Source: Choristoneura fumiferana
Taxonomy: Eukaryota > Arthropoda > Insecta > Lepidoptera > Tortricidae
NCBI RefSeq assembly: GCF_025370935.1
Contig: NC_133495.1
Coordinates: 4,678,488 to 4,742,487 of the forward strand
Length of the DNA: 64,000 nucleotides
Direction of reading: 5' to 3'
Every line of letters starts with the position of its first letter. Positions within the stretch are counted from its first letter, which is position 1. The notes beneath the pieces were generated by a model. It saw nothing but the letters and a program-made list of their open reading frames with translations, had not been told where the DNA came from and made no database searches. This document shows positions 32,983 to 44,728 of the stretch, piece after piece. The translations under genes and the position numbers were made by a program.

Positions 32983-33980
32983 CCACACCCCAGCATTTAG
33001 TTTGTCGAGGAGCTACCTCATTAGGTAAGTGGTCTGAGCTGTTATGTAGTTTGGATGAAAATGGAAATGTTAATGGACTCCGATGTTCTCCATGTAAGAA
33101 TATAGGTATGGGACGGTCGGTTATTGCCAAATTGTATATTTGTACGTGGGTATACCAAAATGTTTCCGAATTCTACATGAATAAGTAATCTAGTCATGTA
33201 TGTACTTTCGGAATTGTATATTGTTTATTTATAGGCGTACATGTGAGGCGTTATGGAGTATTATGGGACCAACTCTGTGAGCTAGGGTGCAGTAGCGTAG
33301 TAGCGGCTCGTGGGCCTGCGTTCTGGGGATGGCCAATTTGATACTGAGCAAAATTTGGAGGAATGTGCAATTGAACCTCTTGGAGCCTATAGAATTCAGT
33401 TAACTCCCTAGAACCAGTTAAGATTAATTTTTAACCATTTTTACATCTGGGTATAGCCTTTACAAATGTGTTGTTTGAACCACTATATAAAATGTTACCA
33501 AAATCAACAAATATGTCCATGAACTTTTTTTTTGTTTTACAACAAATCTGCCGGGCCGTTTTCACAGTAAGTTTCTTACCTTGATCATTTTCGTCAATTT
33601 TTGTAACGCAAAAGATATAGCTCAAAACACTCTTGAAGCCTTGCCCATCTACTTCCAACCTGGCTTATTTTGTCTGCATCAGAAATATTAGAGTGGGTAA
33701 GATGTTTAAAAATATGTGAACTTGACATTCATGACTTGATGCAATAATGCATACCTATTGAGATATTTTTGAACACTTTCACTCTTGATAATATCAGAGG
33801 TAAAAGCAGCAGCTACTACCAACTGTAAAATCAACCAAAGCAGTCCAAGGGAATGCATTAGTGTTCATTTTGTTTGTGAAACACACATCCCCTGCTGATA
33901 AATCGTCTAGCTCCGAGTTCCTAATCTTTTTTAGATTGCGATACCTGGGTTGGGGTTTTGAAACAAAATATCCTTAATTT
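32983..33980. other. 3' flank of the PLAG-like gene
   Basis: Probable 3' UTR and spacer. No clear AATAAA occurs close to the stop, and no repeat family was recognised here. Confidence 0.4.
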
Positions 33981-33999
33981 GCCTCTGGATGCACGGTAG

Positions 34000-34460
34000 C
34001 GACTTAACACATTCGGCTCCGGAAACATCCCGCTAAAGCCTAACACACAGACGACGGGTGCGGGTCTGTACTGTACCGGGCCGGGTCGGGACCGCGACGG
34101 CCGCCGGTCGCCCGTCGTCACAAACAGCACTTGGGCCGAGCGGTAACGGGCGGTGTTTGCATCGTGCTGCCTCTTGTCAAAGAATGCTGCGTGCGACGTA
34201 CACAAGCGAATTTGGCAGTTAATATCGCCGATCCGACCCGCTCTCTGTGAATACAATGAACCGCACGGCTCGGCAGGGCTACTACGAAACTCGAAGTTCG
34301 TGTCGTGCGGTCCCTCTGACACTTATACTATTTAATACGAGAGCGGGAGGGACGGTACGATACGAACTTCGAGTTTCGAGTTTCGTAGTAGCCCTGCCTG
34401 CAGGCGTCGGAACCGACCCGACCCGCTCTCTATGTGCCCGCTTAACAGGTGCGGATCCAT
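34000..34460. mobile_element. GC-rich repeat containing a fold-back MITE (34273-34397)
   Basis: The inner unit is a near-palindrome: GCAGGGCTACTACGAAACTC and GAGTTTCGTAGTAGCCCTGC, with TTCGTGTCGTGCGGTCCCTC and CGGTACGATACGAACTTCGA inside. Related units are at 44140-44257 and 53052-53182. Outside it lie two CGACCCGCTCTCT blocks (around 34215 and 34415). Confidence 0.75.
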
Positions 34461-37420
34461 GCCTCAAAAAATTAACTCGCCCATGAACAATCATGACTCA
34501 TGCATGAATGACTTTTGAACATGATTATTTCCCCTTTTCTGCGCATCAAGATATTGGCCATCCAAGCATCTCGATAGACCGTGAAAATGTGTCATCACCA
34601 GTCTATTAGGGTTGTGGGCATGCCCATCGTACCCACAACGGTGGATCCGCCCTGGCCGCTTAAGTCCTTACGCTGTGCTGTCCGAAATGATCGCAGTCAC
34701 GAATGAGTGTCACTGGCGTAGGAGTACGTATTCTGCTGACACACATCCGTGTCACTGGCATAGGAGTACGAATTTTTTGATCATAGACGTTGTGTCACTG
34801 ACACCGATCGTGTTAAGCCTCGCTCGACCTAAAAATCGCTTCGTGGCGCTTCTGGGACAGTTTGGAAGCCAGTTTAATCTAACAAACCAAATTTAATAAG
34901 CCAAGTTTAATAAGCTAACTTCTGCGTACGCTTAAAATTTCGATGAATTCTTATGACTCCCAAAGGTTCAACTGCTCATATAAAGGTAGCATGCTATACA
35001 ATATGTTTTAGACGTGTGTGCTTCCTTTAATGCAAAATTATAACAGCTAGTGTCTATTTATGTTTGAAGATTTATTCTGCTGGAGTAGCATTACATCAGA
35101 TCTGTTAAGCTAAATGAAATAGTCTTAAAGATTAGTGTTCAGAAAAGATAAATTGTGCATTTTGTTGGAAACAGTCTTGGACAGAAAAGCCCTTAAACTC
35201 CTGTCGGAGACATGAGCTAACAGTGGATGCAATAAAAAATCGTATATACCTCAGAAGCGTTCGTGCTTCCTTAGAATATAAGAAGGTAATTGTAGAAATG
35301 AGCAATTTTTTCAGTTATTAGGTTCCGAGCGGATAACTTGCTGTTTTACGAACGCCATAATCATGATTTGGTCAATGATGATACGATGAATATAATACAC
35401 TAATTTCTGATTATTGTGGAAGATACCCAAAACCACTAGCAGTGTCCAATTTCTCGCGATTTATCCAGCTCTCAACGATTTTTTCCTAATCAGGCTAATA
35501 CTGGACAGTGTAGCCCCTGAGGCGTTCGCGAAGTAAACTAGCACGCACGGATTTCTAATTTAAAAAGCTAAACAAAACCCCGGTTTACTTCCAATACCCG
35601 AGGCTGGTAACCGCGAACTAGAATGACGCGTATTGCTAAGCTTTTTGTGTACCTATCCATTCCGAAGTTTAAGGCTGCTATCGCAGTGGGGACAGCATTG
35701 CCCGTTTCTTATTCTGCTGCCAACTCTATGCAAAGTTTGTGTTATCAGAGGAATACATTCGAATCTCATCTATGTATAACTTAACCTAATACTTCGGTTA
35801 CCATAACATCCACCATAACATCAACTGTGTTACACTATGTTTTGCAAGGGCAAGGGACGATCTCTTTTAGACCTGCGACTTTACGAATGCTAGAGGATAA
35901 ACCGCGTAGTAACGTTTTATTTATCAATGTTTTAATAGCCGAGTTGGCCGTTTCGGAACCTAAATAGGACATCATTTTCCCTCAAGATTAGATGGGATGA
36001 CTGCCACGTCGGCGACATAGGAAACAAATATTACAGCATGCTCATGAGAGCAATACAACTAAATGTGCCAAAAAATATAGAATCAAGAATTTTATAGAAT
36101 GACGATGATCTTTATTTTTTTTTCATGTGATGCTGTGATATTCATGTCATATTAGATAACAGTGACAATAAGTATGAATGTTTGTAAATCATCGAATCCT
36201 TAGCGGGATTCGGTAATTGGACTTTTAAAGTTTAACGGGATTTTTGTTCTGTACAGTCGAATTCATAAACTTGTGAGCAAAAATTTGTTCAAAAATATCT
36301 GAACACGCTTCTACGCCGTTAATAATAGAGTAGATGTTCAGATATTTTTGATCAAGTGTTTGCTCGCAAGTTTATGAACTCGACTGTAATTTTTCATTCA
36401 AAATTCTATTTCGAACTGCCGTTGCACAGAACTCTTGGCATATATTTTATGATTATAAGCCAAATTACATAAAGTGTATTGTGTTGAGTGTGTCAGAGAT
36501 ATAGGTAGAGAATTAAACAACTTTGGTTCACGAAGGTTAGGGAGAATGGATGGCTGGATCGTATCTAATGTATTCCTTTACGAAGAGGCAACGCTTGCTT
36601 TGTAGCCTTATTCCACATAATGTCAGATGAAAGCACACGAACAACCCAGTGTTTGTTCGTTAGATTGTTAAACTTGTCTTTGCAGAATGCTACGTTTAGC
36701 TGGCGCACTGTCGTTGCCTTAAGTAAACTTGCTTTAAGCCGCCTAGTTTCTCGCAGTTTTTAATTGAATCGAGCAATTTAGATCGTTGGGTGTTTGGACG
36801 GTGCCTTATCAAGATGAAGACATAACGCTAAACGACATAATTAGACCGCTGTACAGAAAATTAGCCCGGTCATCTGTTATTTTGCACTTTAAACAGCTTC
36901 CTTTGCTACTTTATCCCATTTGCTTTTAAAGCCTTTAATGTACTTTCTAAAATCTGAATCTGTAATTTTAGCTTTGAAATGCTTCTATCAACCCGAACGT
37001 TGGTATATAATTTTGTAATTAGTCCGCACGTGCAAAAGGTATGGAGGCTATTATGAGTGCCTTAATTTTTAGAATCTAATCTCGAGTACTGAGGGCCTGC
37101 TATTTAAAGGACCATAATTTTGAGAAAAAACTGCATCACATTTTAGAGGCTTGGGCTTATTTTTAATATTTACGCGAAATACATAATTTATAAGACATCA
37201 TCCAACATCGGCGTTTTCTCGACTTATAAACACACTGTTGTAAATTTTAACTTCTTGAAATTTTTTCACGGTCCATGCATGGCGTCTGGAAAAGAGCGAT
37301 TTGTTGGTGAGATCCAAGTTGACAAAGTCTAAGTAACACGCTTCGTATACCGCAAAACGGGGTGGCTTTGGTTAAATTGGGGTAGACAAAGTCTAAATTT
37401 CATTTACAGCATCTCGATGA
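34461..37420. other. Spacer; one fold-back MITE at 36251-36388
   Basis: 36251-36388 is bounded by GTACAGTCGAATTCATAAAC and the inverse TTATGAACTCGACTGTA, with ATATCTGAACACGCTTCTAC inside; its relative is at 61007-61142. Elsewhere only AT-rich sequence and two GGAGTACG blocks (34720, 34770) are seen. Confidence 0.55.
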
Positions 37421-37424
37421 ATGG

Positions 37425-37680
37425 CGGTCTACCACTGCGTTTCCTTCGGCACTTCCTGCCACGTACTTACAGGGCAATTGTGGAATCAACTTCCGTCAGT
37501 AGTGTTTCCGGACAACTGACATCGGGGCTTTCAAGGAAAAGGGCTTATACTTTCTTAAAAGGCCGGCAACGGACCAGTGAATCACATTGAGTAGTTGATA
37601 CTAATGGGCGGCGGTGATCATTTCCCCGTCAGATGACCCGCTTGTTCGTTTGCCTCCCTCTCATAATAAAATAAAAGGTA
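37425..37680 (+). mobile_element. LINE 3' end fragment
   Basis: Contains the decayed C-terminal stretch of a LINE reverse transcriptase (ACAGGGCAATTGTGGAATCA), then AAAGGCCGGCAACG, GGGCGGCGGTGATCATTTCC and GCTTGTTCGTTTGCCTCCC. Other copies of the tail are at 6875, 41325 and, inverted, 59765. Confidence 0.65.
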
Positions 37681-37689
37681 TTTGCTACG

Positions 37690-40600
37690 GGTTGTACTGT
37701 ACACCGTGATTACCAATAATGAGTTCTCGAGCTAATAACTAATGTAACAGTGGATCATTAAAAATTATAATAGGGGCTACTTTGATCGTTTTAAACGTTG
37801 TCCATACGAGATGAGGTTTTGACAAGTACCTATTTCTACTTGTCTTCTATGAGGTTTTATGAAGCTATCAAGGAGGACTAGTGGGCGTTATAACGTGAAT
37901 GAGTTTGAGTTCGCCGTCGTACTTTGAAGTCGCCCCGGCAACTCAGAGCCACCCCGTTTTGCAGTGCTATAGTTATATGTAAATAATAAAATCTTTCTAG
38001 GTTAATAGGACTGTAAAAAATTTGATCAGGGTGTTCGCAAATCTATTGCTACGCTACATCTTAAGCAGATAGATAACTAAGTATGGTAAAACCAAGTTGA
38101 ATTGATAAAAAACGTCATATTTTCGTGGCTGTACTGTATTTGTTCTGAGGGCAAGCCCATCTTATTGATTAATTGCAGTTTATATTTAGACAGAAACTGT
38201 TTTTAGTAGTGGACACCCTGTTAATCTACCTCAAAGCAAACTTATTATTACGACTAGATTTTAAATTACTATATTAGGTTAGTGAGAAAGATAGGTTTTT
38301 TCTATTTGAGAAGCGCGACCACTTGAATGGTTTAACGTAATCTTTGTTATTAATTTTAATATAAGTGTGTGCTGCAATATCAGAAATCTTTATTGTATAT
38401 CATTTTTAATATGTATGATTATGTACTTTGCTTTATTTTTACCATTAAATTCTAGTTTTTCTACCATTAAAATGATAAGGGCAAAATAGTGCACGGGATT
38501 TTGCTTTATAAATTATGCATTTTAAAAACAGGTATTTTTTTGTAAGTATCGTTTTCTCGATGTATTTTTTATTTTATTTTTGTTTGTTTAGCAACTGCAA
38601 AAAAACGTCATTTATTGGTAGAAGAATTCATGGTCAACCTAAATTCCACTTGTCACTTTCATTTACTTAAGTATACAAAAAGACCAGATAGTAAATTAAC
38701 ACGCATGTAACTATCTGAAACTTCAGAAGCTAAATATATATTTAAAAATATGTTAGGCCCTACAATTACGCATTTTAAAACTATTTGAACAAAAAACATA
38801 TAAATAATTTTGTCATACATACCCTCCCCTAAGATATCAGAAAAGATTTCCCTCAAAATGTTTTTACGAGTACAGTGTTTTTAAAATAGTATATTATTGA
38901 AAGTCGAAGCAGCATTGTATTTGATAGACACATTTTGGTATTCCCTCGAGGTATTAGACTGAATAATACATTAAAAGTTGTAATGCTGGTTACAAGCTAG
39001 TTCCCTAATTCAGTCTACTTCCTTCAACCACTAGTCATATTCAATAGCAGCACATATTATTCTCAAATAAGCAGTTACACCAAGTGATATTTAATATTTA
39101 CCAGTATAGGATTGAAAAGTTCAATATTAATGCGTAGTTTACAATCCAGAACAATAAATGGTGCAACACAGAGTACAAATGTAACAAATAGCATTAAACT
39201 TGCATATTAAATAATTTATATTTGTATTTTATTAGTATTGATATTGATACAATATACAACGATATATGCAATATATTTTTGTAATGTTTTAGATTTAAAA
39301 TATACATTAATCGTTAACATATCAAAGACTTTCAACTTTAACCGTTTGTTACGTTATCTTGGATTTTTAATAAGTTCGGTACAGTTTTGTATTTAATTAT
39401 TTATCAGTTTTTTCAGTGTTAGGGACACAGCGTCCCGTGGAGTAATGTAACACAAAGTGTTCATGTTTCCCTTTTTTATATCGGTGAATTTTGTTTATAC
39501 GCATAATTATTGTTAACTGTTCCCCAGTTTATCGTAGTTATTACTTTTAATCGCGCGACGAGTGTGACTCGTTGCATTTATATTTTTGTAATTACAAAAA
39601 GTTGTGTAATACCAAATAATATACGTTTACTTCGTGTTTACACATTGTAAAGTTCGAATATATTTTGTAACATATATTTTGTATGTGTAGGTGGGTAACT
39701 GCAACGAAATGTGTCTCTGTTCAATATACGTAATTTTGGTTAAAACTGGCCGAGTGTGTATGAGGTTTGTCGTACTTAATAAAAAAATATCTCTGACTAT
39801 ATTAAGCACTACGAACGTCAAACGTGACCGAAGACGTTTTAACCTATGAAAGACTACTCTGTAATGTAGACTTTCATAAGTATAAGTTACCGCCTAAATT
39901 AAAAAAAAAAACCTGTTTCATTTTTCGCATCAACGTCGGTCCTCATACATTATCGGTCCAGTTTTTTAATAACATAGGGGCCTTAATAAATAAAAAAATG
40001 TAGTTGATTTTGGAAAAAAAACAATGAAAAAAAAATTTAGAAATCTATGATATTTTAATAGAAGGATCTATTTTTGTTACGCTTTTATGAGTAGGGTAAA
40101 GTACTTAGTAACTAGCCATAAAAATATTGGTCACCTGGCCATAATCATTCAATTAAACTAATTTTTCCAGGTAACAACTACATATTATATTAATCTTGAA
40201 TATTATCAAGTTTCTAAACCAACCAAGAATGTGCTTTGCCGGTTTGACAGCGTTGACAGGTGTGATAAATAGGACTAAATAGGTCTTGTCATTTCATAAA
40301 CAGATTAAATTTTAAAATATTTTTCATATGCATTTTGACGCAAGTAACTAAACTCAGCGGCACAAAATTTGGCCCTCTACTTAAAAAATTACCTATTACT
40401 GCATACATTTTAGGGCCAGATTTATTTGCCGCTCAGTGTATATAGAATGACTGTCAGGTCCGTTTTAGTGTGATCGTGGTCAGAGTGTAAATTCTGCCCC
40501 GTTTCCTCACTTTGTCATTAGCACAATTGTCCGTTATTTAAGAAAAAGGCAGTGTAAGCGAGGGTAGATGTTGAAAGTTTAAACTGCAAATGACAAAGAA

Positions 40601-43400
40601 CCTACAGTGCAAATTCTTGGTTGACAATATATTACATTATAATAGTAGGTATCAAATAATGCTACCAGACTTGCAAAGTACCTAAGTAAATTTAAATCAA
40701 TTTATGCACGTAGCTTAGCAGATGATTGTAACGTTCAACATAATACATGGCCAGTAGCTGTAGTAGTGGTTAGTTACTAAGTATTTTACAAACCCTAATA
40801 ATTATGTCATTTTATATTGAATTAAAGAAAAAAACAAAATGTGGTAGAAAAGTAACATGTTACATGTTGGAAATAGATTTTTACCATTGGTCTTAAATAA
40901 AAAAAGCCACTTGTTTGCAGTTCTTTTATTAGAAAATTACTGACGCTTGTTAATATGGAAACGCAAAAAGCTGGTTGCAAAGTTACAAATTGAAATTTTC
41001 TCTAAATTGCAACATAAGTTCACGAATTTGTTAAATTCGCGACTTCCACCTTTTTCAAAATCTAGTAAATTACAACAATAAATAAGTTTTGTAAAATCTT
41101 TTTCCAACAATACATCAAGTGTTTCGTAGAGACCTCTAGTTTCATGAGACTAACAGAACTTGCTACAAGGCGCCGATCCAATAATAATTATAAACGTTGT
41201 ACCTGGTTTATAATAACATGTAATATGGTCTTATAATAAATATTTTGAAAATCAATTTGCATGTTTTAATTTCAATCTTCCTGGGACAGCATCTCCGGAG
41301 CGGTACAGCTTAGGAATCTTTAAAAAAATAGCCTATCAGTCTCTCAAAGAGTTGGTAACGGTCCTGTGATACCCTTCGTGTTGGCAGGCGTCCATGGGCG
41401 GCGGTGATTGCTTCCCAACAGGTTACCCGCATGATATATAAAAATACTAGTTTATTGGGCTGCTATACGCCACTTCCGCGTATCCAACACATCCGATAAT
41501 TTCTGGATACGTTATAAAACCACATCCGTTACATCCCTGCTATAGGTACATGTGCCTGCCTCCCTTTAAAAACATTTTAAAATATTGTTGTATAGCTTTG
41601 GATCAACAAGCTACTTATATCTAGTGTGAAACTTTCGAGACTAGTTAGTCCAACCGTTTGACTGTAAAGTTACTTGAGCTGTGTATCGACTTCGCGCTGC
41701 AAAATATCGAACATTGGCTCGCGCTGTAGCCGCGCTCTATTGGTATGGATACAGTGCCGCAGCGCACGGCAGCTCGAACAAATAACCAAACACACGTTTA
41801 CCGCGGTCGAACCATGCTCGCGCGGCATGGCAGCTTTGTGGCGACAGACTGCGAAGATGTGTGACAGAAACAGGACTCTGGGTCTGGATCCTTCGAGTAC
41901 GAAACCCTAAAATGTGTATAAATTGCAGCATAACGCACCAAAGCCGCCTCGTGTTAATAACTCTTGATCTGACCCGGTAGAACAGAAAAAAATGTTTGTA
42001 ATAATTCACTGGCGGTAATAATAGTGGTGGGTGGTTAGCGCCACGTTACCACTAAGCGGAAGGCGCAGAGTTGGTAGGTCTTCCACTAGGTGGACAGAAG
42101 ACATCGCGAAAATTGCAAGGAATGGGTGGATGTGTAGATAGTAAGTTGTTTATTGTGGCGTTCTAAGGAGGCCCTTGTTCAATAATACACATAGCTGAGT
42201 GACGGCCATTTTGGCTGGTAGGAATAGGCATGGATGTGATTTCAGTGTTTCTGTATGTATATCTATTTTATCAGCCGATAAACCATTCTTATTCTTATTC
42301 AATAGTGAACGTCTTCACTTCACGTTTGCGCAAGGGACTTCGAAATAAAACAATTTCATGCAGCCAATAATTTTTGTAATATATTTTATTGCTGATCAAT
42401 TCATTAACAAATAACACGTAGACTTAGAACCAGAAACAACGAAATAAATACCTAATCCATGGTAAAACAGAAAGAAATGTATCTATAAACATGAAATTTC
42501 TGTACAGGCAATATGGTTAACATTGTACATAGATATACATGTAAATATACAGTTCGATTATTCCAATAGAATTCAAGTATCTAAATTATCTAGACTTGAA
42601 TTTGGACTAAATTAAAAATTGTACTAAAAATACTAACACCCCGAAAGGGCACGGAGGCCGCTTTTGCCCGCTATTCTTCGCCTTGCCAACCAACAATAGA
42701 TACCATAAGCAATAACCTCAAAACTTCGTACTAGAATAAGATTGATAGATCTGTTAGTTCATATACATTTTGACGTACAGTCGTGTAGAGGGATGGTTGA
42801 GCCAGTCGCCACTGTTCATAATTTGGCCGTGTAATGCTATTCTGCTTTATTGAATACCTATTTACTACAAGTATGTATAACTGCTAAATTATGAACTATA
42901 GCGAGTGGTTCAACAATCCCGGTGATAGTACATAATATGAAACAACTCATCTTATCGCGGTCTAGTAATACGCTAATACTTGCATAGCGCGTGCGTGACA
43001 TTGCGGCTAACTATTTTAATTATTGACGTTTTCACCTTAAGTTTACTAATGATTTAAGATTTGCTATTTTATTTTTTACTACTTAAATTAGGACTACATT
43101 AACACTACATTTAAATCGTGTACTTTGATTTTTTTTGTAAATTAAATGTTAAACAGGTTTGGCCAGCAGACAGTCACGCACAGACCGCAGCTTGTATTTA
43201 CGAAGATATGAGTCGGTTAAAATCAAACTGCCTTACGTTTTAAGGCATGTAATAGGGTACTTGACGCCATTAACTGAACCCGAGGCACCAATCTAAAAAA
43301 ATAATTTAAAAAAATCCGGAAAACCAGATACATTATCATTTAACTGTACTATTTGTTGTTAAGTAACTGTCATAAATATATAATTGACACGGGTTTTTCG
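37690..43400. other. AT-rich spacer; MITEs at 40348 and 42790, LINE tails
   Basis: 40348-40443 has the GAGCGGCAAATAAATCTGG-type end also at 26868. 41325-41435 is a LINE tail (GGGCGGCGGTGATTGCTTCC). 42030-42180 holds a second LINE tail (GGCGTTCTAAGGAGGCCC). 42790-42926 is a MITE matching 10058-10200. The frame at 41674-41910 has no recognisable content. Nothing supports a gene. Confidence 0.5.
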
Positions 43401-43414
43401 ACAGGCGAAATTTC

Positions 43415-43825
43415 GCTAGATGGCGTAAGTATCGAGAGGTTTGACGTTACGGTCTTGCTTGCGATTGGCGCATTCAGTTATTTAACCAATAATAAACGTG
43501 ACGCAAATGTCAAAGTTGACAAACGGACCTCATGACACTATACTTCGTTTTTTTAGCATTAGAAAGGTAGGGAAAGAGGGGGTAGGTAGGGGATCTTGGC
43601 GAGTCTTTTTATTGAAAACCGTTTGAAAAAAAAAAACAGTAACTTTTACTTATGGTACCAAAATAATATAAATGATCATATGACCTTGCTAATTGTTACA
43701 TATTTGCTGTGACTTATTTTTCAAAAGTGTTTTTTAATAAAAAGTCATGCCAAGATCCCCTACCTACCCCGTCCTTCCCTACCTTCTTTCTAATGCTAAA
43801 AAAACGAAGTATAGCGCCAACTAGC
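43415..43825. mobile_element. Unexpanded sister of the FAK-intron MITE, split by another MITE
   Basis: GCTAGATGGCGTAAGTATCG at 43415 and GCGCCAACTAGC ending at 43825 are the same inverted ends as at 1949-2604. The interior carries one 34-bp-type unit (about 43499-43533). It is interrupted between the TA at 43539-43540 and the TA at 43812-43813. Removing the insert leaves about 140 bp that lines up end to end with the inverse of the FAK copy. Confidence 0.85.
43541..43811. mobile_element. Tc1/mariner-like MITE with about 75-bp inverted ends
   Basis: TACTTCGTTTTTTTAGCATT, then AGAAAGGTAGGG, GTAGGTAGGGGATCTTGGC and CTTTTTATT are matched in inverse at the right end (CGAAGTA at 43811). TA flanks both sides, which fits a Tc1/mariner target duplication. 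A remnant arm is at 7098-7150. Confidence 0.85.
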
Positions 43826-44139
43826 TTATCACAGAAATCCTCATTGAGCTGGTGAATGATTGATGCCATATAGTCCAGTATTACTACTCATAATCTATTG
43901 AGAAATCACGTTTGATGGCTCATAAAAAATACTAATAGATGGGTGGTGATAAATAGCCTATTGTTTTAGAAAGTATTTAAAAGCATTCGTGGAAGCCGAA
44001 AAATATTTTAGATTTCACACTGAAGAAATTAGAGCTAAACAATGTTGATAGAACGAGTCGTACTCGTAAAGTAACAGAAGAACGTAATGACGTAGTAAAT
44101 TACGTCTTGTCTTTTTTTTTATAAAGTACAATCGAACCT

Positions 44140-44257
44140 GCAGGGCTACCACGAAACTCGAAGTTCGTATCGTACCGTCCCTCTCGCTCTCGTATTAAAT
44201 AGTATAAGTGTCAGAGGGACCGCACGACACGAACTTCGAGTTTCGTAGTAGCCCTGC
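44140..44257. mobile_element. Fold-back MITE, GCAGGGCTAC family
   Basis: Near-inverse of 34273-34397; TATTAAATAGTATAAGTGTC lies at the centre. It sits about 470 bp past the USP stop codon, possibly in its 3' flank. Confidence 0.8.
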
Positions 44258-44406
44258 TGTTGATTGCTGATCCATCATAGAACGTTCTAACAGTAAATTA
44301 CATAATGCAGGCAGGCTTGCTTCCATAGTACCTATAAATAAATAGTTTAAATTGTGGTGCCCATGGATTTTGATTTGAATTACTTTGAGTACAGGAAAAT
44401 CAAGCT

Positions 44407-44412
44407 TTTATT
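44407..44412 (-). terminator. Usp20-33: Candidate USP20/33 poly(A) signal (AATAAA)
   Basis: First clear minus-strand AATAAA after the stop at 44729, about 317 bases downstream. Confidence 0.45.
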
Positions 44413-44728
44413 CTCTTTACATTTACTTAGTATGTGTATAACTTAATTTAATTTCTCATTAAATATATAGGTACCACGCGGATGGCAATAGGCTGTGAAT
44501 AGCGGGATCTATTTTTAGAAAAATATATCACGAGACCAGAGTAACACCCGAGTTTTTTTTAAATGCACGTAGTTCTAACACCAGTCACCAGGAATGTTCA
44601 ATCAGAGGCACGCTAGACAAATTCTGTCCTTTACACAGTTGACTAGTCAGGGAAAGACAAGAAGCTTAAACAAAGTCCTTCGCAACTCGCCGCCTCAGCC
44701 TGTGTACGAACTGGAACGCGAGAAAGAA

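Noticed and set aside
33921..34486. Open frames across the GC-rich block at 34 kb
   Set aside because: They are readings of a palindromic MITE and its GC-rich flanks, and the family occurs elsewhere without a frame.
41674..42009. Overlapping plus and minus frames near 41.7-42.0 kb
   Set aside because: No similarity to known proteins in either direction and next to LINE tails.
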